From contig NZ_JAFLNF010000003.1 in assembly GCF_017313085.1 (NCBI RefSeq), positions 186,001-250,000 on the forward strand: a stretch of 64,000 bases of DNA, written 5' to 3'. This document shows, one piece after another, positions 35,959 to 45,862 of this stretch. The position numbers and the translations under genes were made by a program. The notes beneath the pieces were generated by a model, which had not been told where the DNA came from, did no database searches, and saw only the letters and a list, made by a program, of their open reading frames with translations. Within the stretch, counting starts at the first letter, position 1; each line of letters begins with the position of its first letter. The stretch is from Roseibium limicola (GTDB lineage: Bacteria; Pseudomonadota; Alphaproteobacteria; Rhizobiales; Stappiaceae).

Positions 35959-36589
35959 GTCGCTCTCTCCCCTGTCCCTATGCCCCGTGTCGCTTTGCCC
36001 CGTGTCGCTCTCATCCTGCTGGCGTTTCAAAGTCTCATCCCCCTCACGCCTCTGCACCGCAGCTTCCCCCCCTCGCCCCCCGCGTTCATTCCATGGGAGG
36101 AGTAACAAGGAACCAGGCGCGCAAAAAACGCTCCACCCCTCGCCTCCGTCATCCCGGACAAGCGCAGCACAGAGCCGGGACCGGTGAGCCAAAGTGGTCG
36201 CCATCAAGTCGCAAGTGCCAACCTCTCCCGCGTCATGCCATGGCTCGACCATGGCATCCATGCCGTGACCTCTCCTCACCAGAAGCCTCAGCGAACAGCA
36301 CGGGATGACGCGTGGGGCGCAGACGAGCGAAAGCATCCGGCGCCGAGAAATCCTCGCCAGATGCCCAAAAAATCGTTTGTTTCAAGTGAGTTAAGAAACG
36401 CGACCCAAAGTTGTCCCCGAGGCGTCAGACTGTGCGAAGCTAAGCCTCATTCAGCGCACCAGAGCCCGGCAACAGCCGCAGTTCTTCGATCATGCCAAGA
36501 CCCTAGCAGACGAGCGTGACGCTGTCAAGAATATATTCCTATACTTCAAGCAACCCACAGTGATCGACTGGTTTTTCTATCCGCCCCGC
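35959..36589. other. Intergenic region upstream of the GTA cluster
   Basis: This 630-bp region between gp1 and the reductase gene must contain the GTA promoter, since all structural genes run leftward from here. It holds 15-bp tandem repeats right before gp1 (about 35966-36010) and dispersed palindromic repeats at about 36126-36295. No gene is supported. The open frame running into gp1 reads through these repeats. Nothing further is recognised from 36300 to 36589. Confidence 0.5.
36126..36295. repeat. Dispersed copies of the palindromic intergenic repeat
   Basis: CCATGGCTCGACCATGG (36239-36255) and the surrounding GCGTCATG...CATCCATGCCGTGA match the CCCATGGCGCGACCATGGG module of the tandem repeat at 5.4-6.2 kb. 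A related CGTCATCCCGGACAAG...GAGCCGGGA hairpin precedes it. Hence at least two loci in this window carry the same element family. Confidence 0.8.
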
Positions 36590-37171
36590 TCAAACGGAGC
36601 GGCCCTGTTTTTCAGCCCGTTTCAACCACTTGGCGCGTTTTTGCGGGGTTGAGTTGCGGACGGGCGAAAACTCGGTGATGCGCAGCAGTTTGAGGCCGAC
36701 GAAATTGACGATCTGTTTTTTCAACTGCTGCTTCAGGCCGAAACCATAGATCCAGTGAAGGAAGACTTTTGGCGTGTCGGAAGTGAGGAGAACTTCCGAG
36801 GTGCGGCCCTTGAGAAGAGCCACTGGCAGCAGCTTGCCATCGTCATAGCGGAAGGCCTTGCCGTGCAAAAAGCTTCGGTCGATCAACCCCTTGAGCTTGG
36901 CCGGCATGCCGCCCCACCACAACGGGTGGGCGATGACGAGATGGTCGGCCCACAGCAGGTCATCCCAAAAAGCCTGCAGATCCGGCTCCAGCGGCTTGGC
37001 ATCGCGAAACCGGGAGACGCCGAAGTCCGCATCGAAGCTCATGGCGCTGAGGCGATGGGTGCGCATCTGATGGCCTGCCGCCCCTGCTCCATCGGCATAG
37101 GCCTGCAACAGGGCGTGCGAAAGGCTTTCGGCAGCCGGGTGGCCGTCGAGCAGCAAAATATTTTTCGTCAT
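36590..37171 (-). CDS. NAD(P)H:quinone reductase / flavodoxin-fold oxidoreductase
   Basis: A 193-residue flavoprotein. The Flavodoxin_2 fold is seen in NILLLDGHPAAESLSHALL at the start, DHLVIAHPLWWGGMPAKLKG with the FMN-binding PLWWGGMPA turn, and LIDRSFLHGKAF. It should reduce quinones or nitro compounds by two-electron transfer, as do MdaB/KefF relatives. The start at 37171 has GAGAGAAG upstream. It is divergent from a tetR gene with twin operators in between, so its expression is probably inducible by an electrophile or quinone. Confidence 0.9.
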   Translation of the reverse strand: MTKNILLLDGHPAAESLSHALLQAYADGAGAAGHQMRTHRLSAMSFDADFGVSRFRDAKPLEPDLQAFWDDLLWADHLVIAHPLWWGGMPAKLKGLIDRSFLHGKAFRYDDGKLLPVALLKGRTSEVLLTSDTPKVFLHWIYGFGLKQQLKKQIVNFVGLKLLRITEFSPVRNSTPQKRAKWLKRAEKQGRSV

Positions 37172-37269
37172 GTCTTCTCTCTGTTTGTTCGAGCCTGTGC
37201 GACCCATCCGGACCGATGACAAAATCGCAAAGGCGAAGCGAATGGTCTCGAAACGACTTTCTCTTAAAT

Positions 37270-37332
37270 TGACCGCGGTCATTTTTTGACATCGCCAGCG
37301 ATTCAGGTCAAGATTTATTTTGACCACGGTCA
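37270..37332. promoter_or_regulatory. Twin palindromic operators in the reductase/tetR promoter
   Basis: TGACCGCGGTCA (37270-37281) is a perfect palindrome. TGACCACGGTCA (37321-37332) is the same site with one changed base pair, 51 bp away. Each is followed by the same ATTTTT run. They lie between the divergent genes, and the most likely binder is the adjacent TetR repressor. Confidence 0.75.
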
Positions 37333-37346
37333 TTTTTAAGCGAAAG

Positions 37347-38039
37347 ATGCACATGCCCAATCCCCCTTCCAACCCCACCTCCTCTGCCACCACGCCGGCC
37401 GCGCGCCCGCGGCAACGTCGGCCCCAGGCACGGACGCTGAAGACACGGGAGAAGGTTCTGGAAGCCGCGCGCCAGATGGCTGAACGGTCCGGCGGGCTGG
37501 AAGAGCTGACGGCAGAAGCCATTGCGGCGGAAGCTGGCGTGGCGAAGGGAACGATCTTCGCGCATTTCACGGATATGGACGGACTGCTGTCCTATCTGCT
37601 TCTGGATCGGCTGGCTGAGCTGATAAAGCCTGAAGGATCAGAACCTTACGCGCACGGTTCCGGCGTACATCCTGCACCTCTGGAGGGTGTGCTTGGCAAG
37701 ATGGAGCAGCTGATCCGGGTGATCACCACGGACCAGACCGTGCTGCGGCTGTTTTTACAGAACACCGGCTACGGCATTGGCACTTGCGCCCCGGAATTCC
37801 TCGCCGTTCTGCACAGGCTCGACGGAGAACTCGAAGCGTTTCTAAGGGCTTGGCAGGAACACTCGCAGTGGCGCCCGGCGCTGCGACAGGACCTGGATCC
37901 GGCGGAAATGACCGATGGGCTGATCGCCTTCATGGTCCATGCCGCCCTGAAACACCGCTCCGGCCAGACCGCTGACTTGTCGGATGTGCTAGCACGGTTG
38001 AAACGTCATACCCGAGCCTATCTGACTGTGGCAAAGTAG
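37347..38039 (+). CDS. TetR/AcrR-family transcriptional repressor
   Basis: A 230-residue repressor. A Pro/Arg-rich N-terminal extension precedes the TetR helix-turn-helix (TREKVLEAARQMAERSGGLE, LTAEAIAAEAGVAKGTIFAH, FTDMDGLLSYLL), then an all-helical ligand domain. The in-frame ATG at 37320 lies inside the operator and is rejected. Starts at 37347 and 37353 are both possible. It probably represses the divergent quinone reductase gene and itself. Confidence 0.9.
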   Translation: MHMPNPPSNPTSSATTPAARPRQRRPQARTLKTREKVLEAARQMAERSGGLEELTAEAIAAEAGVAKGTIFAHFTDMDGLLSYLLLDRLAELIKPEGSEPYAHGSGVHPAPLEGVLGKMEQLIRVITTDQTVLRLFLQNTGYGIGTCAPEFLAVLHRLDGELEAFLRAWQEHSQWRPALRQDLDPAEMTDGLIAFMVHAALKHRSGQTADLSDVLARLKRHTRAYLTVAK

Positions 38040-38117
38040 GTCGCGCCTCGGCACCGACCGGCGCCAGAACCAGATCCACAAGCCAGCCCTTTTCGCCGCC
38101 AGTGACAGGTCATCAAT

Positions 38118-39803
38118 TTGCCCCTCCCCATCGCCTCTCCGATCCCAGCGCGTAAATACGTCTTTTTTATCAGCATCTTCCTGGCACTCGCCAATCTCGC
38201 CTATGCGCTTTTGGCGAACATCTGGTTCCTGCTGCCAGCGCTGATCTTCATCGGTCTTGCGGTGGTCGGGATCCTGGATCTGAGGCAAAAACGGCATTCC
38301 GTTCTGCGCAATTATCCGATCCTCGGGCATTTTCGCTACATGTTCGAATCCATCCGCCCGGAAATGCGACAGTATTTCTTCGAGAGCAATCTCGACGGTA
38401 CCCCGTTCTCCCGCGAACAACGCTCTCTGGTCTATGACCGGGCAAAAGACATCGAGGGCAACAAGCCCTTCGGCACCGAGCATGATCTTTATGCCGAGGA
38501 CTACTCCTGGATGAACCACTCGATGGTGCCCAAGGGCGGACCGGGAAAGCCCCGCAAAGACCCGCGCAGTGACGAAACCCTACGAGTTCTGATAGGTGGA
38601 CCGGATTGCACAAAGCCCTATTCCGCCTCACTTTTCAACATTTCGGCCATGAGTTTCGGCGCTCTGTCGGCCAATGCGATTACTGCGCTGAATTCCGGTG
38701 CGGCGATGGGGAATTTCGCCCACGACACCGGCGAAGGCGGCATCTCGCGCTATCACAAGCAACCCGGTGGCGACCTGATCTGGGAGATCGGCTCGGGTTA
38801 TTTCGGTTGTCGATCGGCTGAAGGCGGCTTCGACCCAGTGGCTTTCGCCACCCAGGCTGCCCTGCCGCAGGTGAAGATGATCGAAATAAAGCTGAGCCAG
38901 GGCGCAAAACCCGGCCACGGCGGTGTGCTGCCTGCACCGAAGGTCAGCGAGGAGATTGCCGAGGCGCGCGGCGTGACGAGAGGCGAGGATTGTGTATCTC
39001 CCTCCGCCCATTCAGCCTTCTCCACACCGCTAGAACTTGTTGATTTTATTATCAAACTTAGAAATCTTTCGGAAGGAAAGCCTGTCGGTATCAAGCTGTG
39101 CCTGGGGCATAAGTGGGAGTTCATGGCGCTCGTCAAGGCGATGATCGAGCGCGATACGGCACCGGATTTCATTGTCATTGATGGGGCGGAAGGTGGCACC
39201 GGCGCGGCTCCGCTTGAGTTCTCCAACCATCTGGGCACGCCGCTTCGCCAGGGTCTGGTGTTCGTGCACAACACATTGATCGGCGCCGGACTGCGCCAGA
39301 GGATCAGTCTTGGCGCCAGCGGCAAGCTGATCACTGCGTTTGACATTGCCGCGACGCTAAGTCTTGGAGCAGACTGGGTAAATTCAGCAAGAGGCTTCAT
39401 GTTTTCCATCGGCTGCATCCAGTCCCAGAGCTGCCACACCAACCGCTGTCCGGTTGGCGTCGCCACGCAGGATCCACAGCGTCAGGAGGCTCTCGTGGTG
39501 CCGGAGAAATCCATCCGGGTCGCCAACTTCCACCGCAACACCTTGCGGGCCCTTTCGGAATTTGCCGAGGCCTCCGGGCTGGACTCCCCACGTCAGCTGC
39601 AGCCAGAGCATATTTATCTGCGTGAAGGCCACCGCGAGATATTGCCCGCCAGTGCCGCACTGGAGTGGTTGAAGAAGGGGGCGTTGTTGATACAGAACGA
39701 CATTGCCGGATACTCGACCTATTGGAAAATGGCGCAAGCCAGCAGTTTCGAACCAATCAAGAGCGTCGAAGCCGCTCATGATGAACGCAAACAGGACACG
39801 TGA
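38118..39803 (+). CDS. FMN-binding glutamate synthase-family oxidoreductase, membrane anchored
   Basis: A 561-residue protein. Two membrane helices (about 13-31 and 35-52) are followed by the GltB-type FMN barrel: ISAMSFGALSANAITALNSG, HDTGEGGISRYHKQPGGDLI, IEIKLSQGAKPGHGGVLPAP and DGAEGGTGAAPLEFSNHLG. Near the C-terminus is the 3Fe-4S Cys motif CIQSQSCHTNRCPVGVATQD. It lacks the glutaminase domain, so it is not a classical glutamate synthase; substrate unknown. The start is a TTG, and no better codon is seen before the first helix. Confidence 0.88.
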   Translation: MPLPIASPIPARKYVFFISIFLALANLAYALLANIWFLLPALIFIGLAVVGILDLRQKRHSVLRNYPILGHFRYMFESIRPEMRQYFFESNLDGTPFSREQRSLVYDRAKDIEGNKPFGTEHDLYAEDYSWMNHSMVPKGGPGKPRKDPRSDETLRVLIGGPDCTKPYSASLFNISAMSFGALSANAITALNSGAAMGNFAHDTGEGGISRYHKQPGGDLIWEIGSGYFGCRSAEGGFDPVAFATQAALPQVKMIEIKLSQGAKPGHGGVLPAPKVSEEIAEARGVTRGEDCVSPSAHSAFSTPLELVDFIIKLRNLSEGKPVGIKLCLGHKWEFMALVKAMIERDTAPDFIVIDGAEGGTGAAPLEFSNHLGTPLRQGLVFVHNTLIGAGLRQRISLGASGKLITAFDIAATLSLGADWVNSARGFMFSIGCIQSQSCHTNRCPVGVATQDPQRQEALVVPEKSIRVANFHRNTLRALSEFAEASGLDSPRQLQPEHIYLREGHREILPASAALEWLKKGALLIQNDIAGYSTYWKMAQASSFEPIKSVEAAHDERKQDT

Positions 39804-40053
39804 GCATCCGGCACGGCGAGTGGCGCATAGGTGCAGTGATCCTCTTCGCTACCAGAAGAAGGAAATATCCTTTCGGCTTTGAATTAGGCAAATTTACCAA
39901 GGACAAAAGCAGGGTAAATACTGATACTATTCGCAGGAACTGTAAGTATAAAATAATTTACTGTGCTCACAACGTCAAAACAAGGTGACTTTTCACACTG
40001 CATTAACCAAAACTCTCCAATGCTCTGCACTAGATATTGTTTGGAGCACCCGA

Positions 40054-41535
40054 ATGTCCCTGTTTAAGCGCAAAAAAACTTCTCAACTTGAAGACATTTA
40101 CAGTGCATTGGACCGTTCCCAGGCTGTCATTGAGTTTAACCCTGACGGTACGATCCTCACCGCCAACGAAAATTTCCTCAAGACGCTCGGCTATGAGCTC
40201 TCTGAAATTCAGGGCCATCATCACTCGATGTTTGTCAGCGAGAGCGACCGGAGAAGCTCAGAATACCAGGACTTCTGGGCAAGCCTGTCACGCGGCGAGT
40301 TCAAGGCCGGACAGTTCAAGCGCATCGACAAGAATGGTGAAGAGGTCTGGATCGAAGCAACCTACAACCCGATCCGCAAATCTGATGGCACGCCTTACAA
40401 GGTTGTGAAATTCGCCTCCGACATCACAGCGCGGATCGAAGAAGCCGCCGAGATGAAAGGCCAGGTTGCTGCCATCAATGAAGTCAGCGCGGTCATTCAT
40501 TTCGATCTGGACGGCACAATCCTTCACGCCAATCCGAATTTCCTTGAGGCAATGGGCTACAGCCTGAATGAAATTCGCGGCAAGCACCACTCCATCTTCG
40601 TCGACAATGACTATAGCCGGAGCGATGAATACACCCAGTTCTGGGCAGGATTGAAGAATGGGAAATTCTGCGCCGGACAATACAAGCGCCTTGCCAAGGG
40701 CGGACGAGAAATCTGGATCGAAGCTTCCTATAATCCCATCCTGAAACCCGACGGAACGCCATACAAGGTGGTCAAGTTCGCCACTGACATCACCAAGCAG
40801 GTTGAGCTTCTGAAGAACCTGGAAACAATCATCAACGGCAATTTCGGTGAGATAGAAGGTGCGTTGACGAGCTCCGAACAGCAGACCTACTCTGCCGTGT
40901 CCGCTGCGGACGAAACCAGCAACAATGTTCAGACGATCGCATCTGCGACAGAAGAACTTGCTGCCTCGATCCGTGAAATCGCCCACACGATGAACCGGTC
41001 ACGCGATGCCACGACGGCCGCCTCGGAATGCACCCAGTCGGCCAGCAATGCGACCGTCCGGCTCAACGACGCAACACGGGCGATGACCGGTATCGTCAAG
41101 CTGATCCAGGACATTGCCGAGGAAATCAATCTTCTGGCGCTCAACGCCACGATTGAATCCGCTCGCGCCGGGGAAGCCGGCCGTGGCTTTGCGGTGGTGG
41201 CCAATGAGGTTAAGAATCTGGCCGGACAGGCCGCCAAGGCGACAGAGCAAATCACCCAAGAAATCTCCGGCATTCAGACCATTTCCGGCGATGTCGTGGC
41301 GGCCCTGGAAAAAATCAACAGTGCAGTTGAAACCGTCGAGGAGCAGGTCGCCTCCGCCTCGGCTGCCGTGGAAGAACAGAGCGTTGTCACCAACGGCATG
41401 TCTCACAACATGCAGGATGCAGCCAATGCTGTGGGCACCATTTCCCGGTCCGTCACCGACATCAAGTCATCGGTGCTTAACATCAGCTCCGCTGTTGTCA
41501 AAACACGGGATGCCACCAGCGTGCTTGCACGCTGA
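40054..41535 (+). CDS. Methyl-accepting chemotaxis protein, soluble, two PAS domains
   Basis: A 493-residue cytoplasmic receptor without membrane helices. Two tandem PAS domains (about 20-140 and 144-262) are close copies of one another ([11 protein letters not shown] and [11 protein letters not shown] at their ends). An MCP signalling domain with the hairpin tip [20 protein letters not shown] follows. It senses an internal signal, probably redox or a bound cofactor, and feeds CheA/CheW encoded elsewhere. GGAG lies 8 bases before the ATG. No che genes are adjacent. Confidence 0.93.
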   Translation: MSLFKRKKTSQLEDIYSALDRSQAVIEFNPDGTILTANENFLKTLGYELSEIQGHHHSMFVSESDRRSSEYQDFWASLSRGEFKAGQFKRIDKNGEEVWIEATYNPIRKSDGTPYKVVKFASDITARIEEAAEMKGQVAAINEVSAVIHFDLDGTILHANPNFLEAMGYSLNEIRGKHHSIFVDNDYSRSDEYTQFWAGLKNGKFCAGQYKRLAKGGREIWIEASYNPILKPDGTPYKVVKFATDITKQVELLKNLETIINGNFGEIEGALTSSEQQTYSAVSAADETSNNVQTIASATEELAASIREIAHTMNRSRDATTAASECTQSASNATVRLNDATRAMTGIVKLIQDIAEEINLLALNATIESARAGEAGRGFAVVANEVKNLAGQAAKATEQITQEISGIQTISGDVVAALEKINSAVETVEEQVASASAAVEEQSVVTNGMSHNMQDAANAVGTISRSVTDIKSSVLNISSAVVKTRDATSVLAR

Positions 41536-41558
41536 CCGGGCTGTTTTGCCAAGGCGCT

Positions 41559-42089
41559 TTAAGGTTTGTCTGAAGAGGATGTCGGCATTTCACTGCCTGC
41601 CGGCACTTCTCCTGGCCAGCTGACAACATGCGCCTCATAATCCTCAATCTCGATACCGTCCTCCGGGACCGTCATGCCGGTTACTGAAATTCCCGCCTGG
41701 TGCACCGTGTCCGGATCGCCGGAGAGCAACGGATGCCACCAGTAGAGGTCCTCCCCGTCACGCACAAGACGATAGGCACAGGTCGGCGGTAGCCAGGTCA
41801 GGGTGTTGACCTCTTCCACGGTCAAGCGGATGCAGTCGGGTACGGTGTCAGCGCGGTTTTCATAATCGCGGCAACGACAACTGTCGCCATCGAGCAGAGT
41901 GCAGGCGACATCGGTCCAGACAATGGCACCGGTATCCCAGTCTTCCAACTTGTTCAGACAGCAGCGCGCGCAGCCATCACACAAGCTTTCCCACTCGGTC
42001 CGGTTCATCTCGTCCAGCTTCTTGGTCTTCCAGAACGGTAAATCGCTGGATGTCTTGGCTGGATTTTCTGTTGGGGCGATTGATTTCAT
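41559..42089 (-). CDS. YcgN-family cysteine-cluster protein
   Basis: A 176-residue protein of UPF0260/YcgN. The conserved cysteines are [39 protein letters not shown] and LPPTCAYRL, probably ligands of a metal or Fe-S site, and [10 protein letters not shown] follows. Function is not established. It converges with the chemoreceptor gene and is divergent from the PBP gene. The start is chosen at the ATG before the conserved region; an upstream extension to 42242 is open but unsupported. Confidence 0.88.
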   Translation of the reverse strand: MKSIAPTENPAKTSSDLPFWKTKKLDEMNRTEWESLCDGCARCCLNKLEDWDTGAIVWTDVACTLLDGDSCRCRDYENRADTVPDCIRLTVEEVNTLTWLPPTCAYRLVRDGEDLYWWHPLLSGDPDTVHQAGISVTGMTVPEDGIEIEDYEAHVVSWPGEVPAGSEMPTSSSDKP

Positions 42090-42174
42090 CTGTCTTTTGA
42101 CGTTCCTTGTCAGGACATGATTTGGCTCGCGGACTAACAGGGTCCGCATCAAACGGCAAGCAGGACTTCCCACC

Positions 42175-44511
42175 TTGGTAGATAAGGACAGGACAGAGGA
42201 CGCTGCATCCACCGGATCCGACGGAACTTCTCCCGACGGCAATGAGGATGTGGTGCGCGGTGAGACAGATGTCTCGCAGCGGGGCGCTGCCGAATCTCCT
42301 GCAGCTCATCTGAAGCCCAAGCGCGGCATTGGCCACTGGTTTCTGGGGCTGGACGCCTGGCTCGATACCGGCCTCTGGGCACTTGGCTCAACCCTGCGCA
42401 GAGGTGCAGAGGCCTATGATGGGTTCCTGCGGCGCTTCCGGGCGCGCGGCTTCTGGCGGGCCATGGCCGAGGTGGCTTCTGAAGGCGCGACCTGGGGGCT
42501 GGTCGGGCTGGCCGTCATGCTGGCCTTCGCGCAACCGGCGTTTGAGGCAACCCGGCACTCCGACTGGCGAACAACCGATGACTTCGCCGTCACCTTTCTG
42601 GACCGCAACGGCAAGGAAATCGGCAAGCGTGGCATCGTGCTGAATGACAGCGTGCCGCTGGAGGAAATCCCCGACGGGCTGGTGAAAGCCACGCTTGCCA
42701 CTGAAGATCGACGGTTTTTTCTCCACTTCGGCATCGACATTCTGGGGACCTTCCGCGCCATCGTCGAAAATGCCCGCGCCGGCGGGGTCGTTCAGGGAGG
42801 GTCGACCTTGACCCAGCAGCTGGCTAAGAACCTGTTTCTGACCAATGAGCGAACTCTGGGCCGCAAGATCAAGGAAGCCTATCTTGCGCTGTGGCTGGAA
42901 GCTAATCTCACCAAGAACGAAATCCTCAAGCTCTACCTCGACCGGGCCTACATGGGCGGTGGGGTATTCGGCGTGACGGCAGCAGCCGAATTCTACTTCG
43001 ACAAGAACGTGCGTGAGCTGACCCTGGCGGAGAGCGCCATGCTGGCCGGCCTCTACAAGGCACCGGTCAAATATGCGCCACATGTCAACCTTCCGGCAGC
43101 ACGTGGGCGGGCCAATGAAGTGCTGACCAATATGGTGCAGGCCGGGTTCCTGACCGAGGGCCAGGTGATCGGTGCCAGACGCAACCCCGCGCAGGCGGTG
43201 GATCGCACCCAAGAGCAGCTGCCGGAATATTATCTCGACTGGGCCCTGGAGGAAGTGAAGAAGCTTTCCCGCAAGAACCCAGATCTGGCCCGCGACCGGA
43301 TTGTGACTGTACGCACGCCCTTCGACGCCGCTCTGCAAAAACAGGCGGATGAGGCGGTCTCCTCCGTATTGGCAGAAAACGCCAAGATCCGTGACGTGGA
43401 TGAGGCAGCCCTCGTGGCAATGCGCAGCGACGGCGCAGTCGTCGCCATGGTCGGCGGGTCGTCTTATGGAGAAAGCCAGTTCAACCGGGCAACCAACGCC
43501 CTGCGCCAACCCGGTTCCTCATTCAAGCCCTTCGTCTACATCACCGCTTTCATGAATGGCTATGACAAGAACAGCATCGTGCCCGACCGGCCGCTGACAA
43601 TTGGCAACTGGAGCCCGCGAAATTATGGTCGCAGCTACCGCGGACCGGTGTCTCTGAAACTGGCCTTGACCAAGTCGATCAACACCATACCGGTGCGTCT
43701 GGCGCAGGCAATCGGCCGCAAGAAAATCATCGAAACGGCTTATGACATGGGCCTGACCCATGAGCTGGAAGATGTGGTGACACTGCCAATCGGCTCCTCA
43801 GAGGTAACCGCCATCGACATGGCCGGATCGTATTCTGCCTTTGCCAATGGCGGCTACCGCGCCACGCCCTATGCCATTCTCGAAGTGACCAACACCGAGG
43901 GCCGCGTGCTTTACAACCGGGCGCGCGACGAAGCGGAACCAAAGCGAGTGCTGCCGGCCGACAAGGTGGCGGAAATGAATGAGATCCTGGTCAATGTGGT
44001 GGAGGCGGGCACCGGCGGTCGGGCGCGCATCGACGGGGTCGTCGCGGCGGGCAAGACCGGCACGACCTCGGCTTATCGCGATGCCTGGTTCGTCGGCTAC
44101 ACCGGCAACTTCACCGCTGCGGTTTGGTACGGCAACGACAATTTCTCTTCCACACGGCGGGTGACCGGTGGAAGTCTGCCGGCCATGACCTGGCAGAAGT
44201 TCATGGAGTTTGCGCATCGGGATGTCGAGCTCGCGCCAATGCCCGGTGTTGACCCGGACACACTGCCGCGGTTTCCCAAGACCGGGATAGCCACAGGGCC
44301 AGAGCAGAAAACTCAGCCGCAGCTGCTGAACCGTAATACCCAGAAAGCGCTGCAAGAAATCGAGGACGCCTTGCAACGCATGGCACCCCAGGTGCAGGCT
44401 GACCTCTTGCAGGGATCGCGACCAGCAGGCGTTCTGGCGCCCCATGAGGTTGCAAGCTCCGCTGCCCCCTCCGCCAGCATGACCAGCATGGTCGGGAGTA
44501 CGGCGCGATGA
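42175..44511 (+). CDS. Class A penicillin-binding protein (PBP1A-like transglycosylase/transpeptidase)
   Basis: A bifunctional peptidoglycan synthase of up to 778 residues. After a cytoplasmic region and one membrane helix (about 104-122) comes the GT51 domain ([35 protein letters not shown], then [20 protein letters not shown]). The transpeptidase domain has the Ser-x-x-Lys in GSSFKP, the SxN motif in [11 protein letters not shown] and KTGTT. A long acidic N-terminus and a TTG start (42175) with AGGA upstream make the exact start uncertain. It is coupled by ATGA to the next gene. Confidence 0.95.
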   Translation: MVDKDRTEDAASTGSDGTSPDGNEDVVRGETDVSQRGAAESPAAHLKPKRGIGHWFLGLDAWLDTGLWALGSTLRRGAEAYDGFLRRFRARGFWRAMAEVASEGATWGLVGLAVMLAFAQPAFEATRHSDWRTTDDFAVTFLDRNGKEIGKRGIVLNDSVPLEEIPDGLVKATLATEDRRFFLHFGIDILGTFRAIVENARAGGVVQGGSTLTQQLAKNLFLTNERTLGRKIKEAYLALWLEANLTKNEILKLYLDRAYMGGGVFGVTAAAEFYFDKNVRELTLAESAMLAGLYKAPVKYAPHVNLPAARGRANEVLTNMVQAGFLTEGQVIGARRNPAQAVDRTQEQLPEYYLDWALEEVKKLSRKNPDLARDRIVTVRTPFDAALQKQADEAVSSVLAENAKIRDVDEAALVAMRSDGAVVAMVGGSSYGESQFNRATNALRQPGSSFKPFVYITAFMNGYDKNSIVPDRPLTIGNWSPRNYGRSYRGPVSLKLALTKSINTIPVRLAQAIGRKKIIETAYDMGLTHELEDVVTLPIGSSEVTAIDMAGSYSAFANGGYRATPYAILEVTNTEGRVLYNRARDEAEPKRVLPADKVAEMNEILVNVVEAGTGGRARIDGVVAAGKTGTTSAYRDAWFVGYTGNFTAAVWYGNDNFSSTRRVTGGSLPAMTWQKFMEFAHRDVELAPMPGVDPDTLPRFPKTGIATGPEQKTQPQLLNRNTQKALQEIEDALQRMAPQVQADLLQGSRPAGVLAPHEVASSAAPSASMTSMVGSTAR

Positions 44512-45275
44512 GCGTTGCCGACGACAGGGCAGCTTCGGCTGGACAGAGCCAAACCCGCAGCCCACGGGTACTCTCGGTTGCCCGGGCCAAGGCCCAGACA
44601 CAAGCGGAGGCCTGGGGGGGCCACGACAGCCTGGTACAATTGCGCCCCGACCTTCACGACGTGGTGGACGGTGGTCCGCCAAAGCCCCTGCGCGGACTGA
44701 TGATGATCCTGCTCGTGCTAATGGCAGGATCAGCCATCGGCATCGGTTCAGCGGCACTCGTCATTCAGGGCGAGCGTCCTTTTACCATCACGAGCTTGGG
44801 ACCGTGGACAGCCAACCCCTATGCCGGAACCGACAAGGCAGACCCCTATTCGGTGGCGATCTACACCCGAAGTGCACGCGTTCCCCTGGCTCAGGGCGAA
44901 GGCCTGGCGCTGACCGCATATGACGACAGCTCCGGGCGTCCGCTGTCACCGGACTGTACCTATGAGATCTCCGGCACCACACCGACAGCGCGGCTGTGGA
45001 CGCTGACGGCGGCCAATGACAAGGGCGACTTGGCCGCAACCATGGCCGGCCGGACCTCTTTGGCGAGCCCGGGGCTGTTGCGAAATGAGGACGGCAGTTT
45101 TCAAATCACCGCCTCACGCACGCCCTCATCGGGCAACTGGCTGCCTCTGGCAAACAGCCCCGACGTGCTGGAGGGCCTGAGCTTCACATTCCGGCTGTAT
45201 GATGCCCCGGTAACCACCGGCGCCTCTCTGGAAGGCGCCGAAATGCCGGACATTCGGAGGCTTGGCTGCCGATGA
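44508..45275 (+). CDS. DUF1214-type protein, membrane anchored
   Basis: A 255-residue protein. A cytoplasmic N-terminus of about 60 residues and one membrane helix (about 65-86) precede a DUF1214 beta domain (NPYAGTDKADPYSVAIYTRS, LSPDCTYEISGTTPTARLWT, SFQITASRTPSSGNWLPLAN). Its ATG overlaps the PBP stop and its stop overlaps the DUF1254-type gene. DUF1214 and DUF1254 are usually found in one large protein; here they are separate and smaller. Function unknown. Confidence 0.82.
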   Translation: MSVADDRAASAGQSQTRSPRVLSVARAKAQTQAEAWGGHDSLVQLRPDLHDVVDGGPPKPLRGLMMILLVLMAGSAIGIGSAALVIQGERPFTITSLGPWTANPYAGTDKADPYSVAIYTRSARVPLAQGEGLALTAYDDSSGRPLSPDCTYEISGTTPTARLWTLTAANDKGDLAATMAGRTSLASPGLLRNEDGSFQITASRTPSSGNWLPLANSPDVLEGLSFTFRLYDAPVTTGASLEGAEMPDIRRLGCR

Positions 45276-45838
45276 GCATTCACCTGCCCTCCCGACTGCG
45301 GTGGGGTGCTGCCTTCGTGGCAACACTCTCGCTGGCCGTGGTCGTTCACATTCTGGTGGTGTTGGCGATCCCGCGCGAGGTAACCCACAGCGCCTATACG
45401 GACGCGGCACGCTTTGGTCCCGACCGACAATTCAACCTGCTGCCGGCTGTCGAGGCAGGTGCGGAACCCCTGCCCGGTCTCGACCCGGCTATGAAACATG
45501 CTGCCTGCCGCTATCAGCTGGATGACGGGCCTGTGCTCTTCACGGCTGCTGTGCCGGTGCCGTTCTGGTCCATCGGGTTGTTCAATGCAACTGGAGAAGT
45601 CGTCTACTCGCTCAACAACCGGACGGCTGGATCCGACATCCTGTCACTGCTGTTGATCACCCCGCAACAGCTTTCCATCCTGCGCGAAAATCCGCCAGAA
45701 GATCTCGACAAACTGATCGTCATCGAAACCGCTGCCACACAGGGCTTCGCGCTCCTGCGCGCGTTTTCACCCTCGCCTGCCAAGGACCTGGAAGTCGATC
45801 TGGCAATGAAGACGGCGTTCTGCGGTAGGTTTGAATAG
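45272..45838 (+). CDS. DUF1254-type protein, membrane anchored
   Basis: A 188-residue protein. An N-terminal helix (about 13-33) anchors a periplasmic domain with DUF1254-like features (FNLLPAVEAGAEPLPGLDPA, FTAAVPVPFWSIGLFNATGE). It overlaps the DUF1214 gene by 4 bp and ends the PBP-DUF1214-DUF1254 operon, 24 bp before the convergent stressosome cassette. A role near the PBP is suggested only by linkage. Confidence 0.78.
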   Translation: MSIHLPSRLRWGAAFVATLSLAVVVHILVVLAIPREVTHSAYTDAARFGPDRQFNLLPAVEAGAEPLPGLDPAMKHAACRYQLDDGPVLFTAAVPVPFWSIGLFNATGEVVYSLNNRTAGSDILSLLLITPQQLSILRENPPEDLDKLIVIETAATQGFALLRAFSPSPAKDLEVDLAMKTAFCGRFE

Positions 45839-45862
45839 CTTTTCAGGTGAACCGGCTGCAGC

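Noticed and set aside
18134..36336. A complete temperate prophage rather than a GTA
   Set aside because: No integrase, repressor, replication genes or att-like direct repeats were seen, and gene order and GTA-specific families (gp10, gp13, gp14, gp15) match GTAs.
42388..43509. Minus-strand open frame of 373 codons
   Set aside because: Antisense to the class A PBP, whose catalytic motifs are intact; no features of its own.
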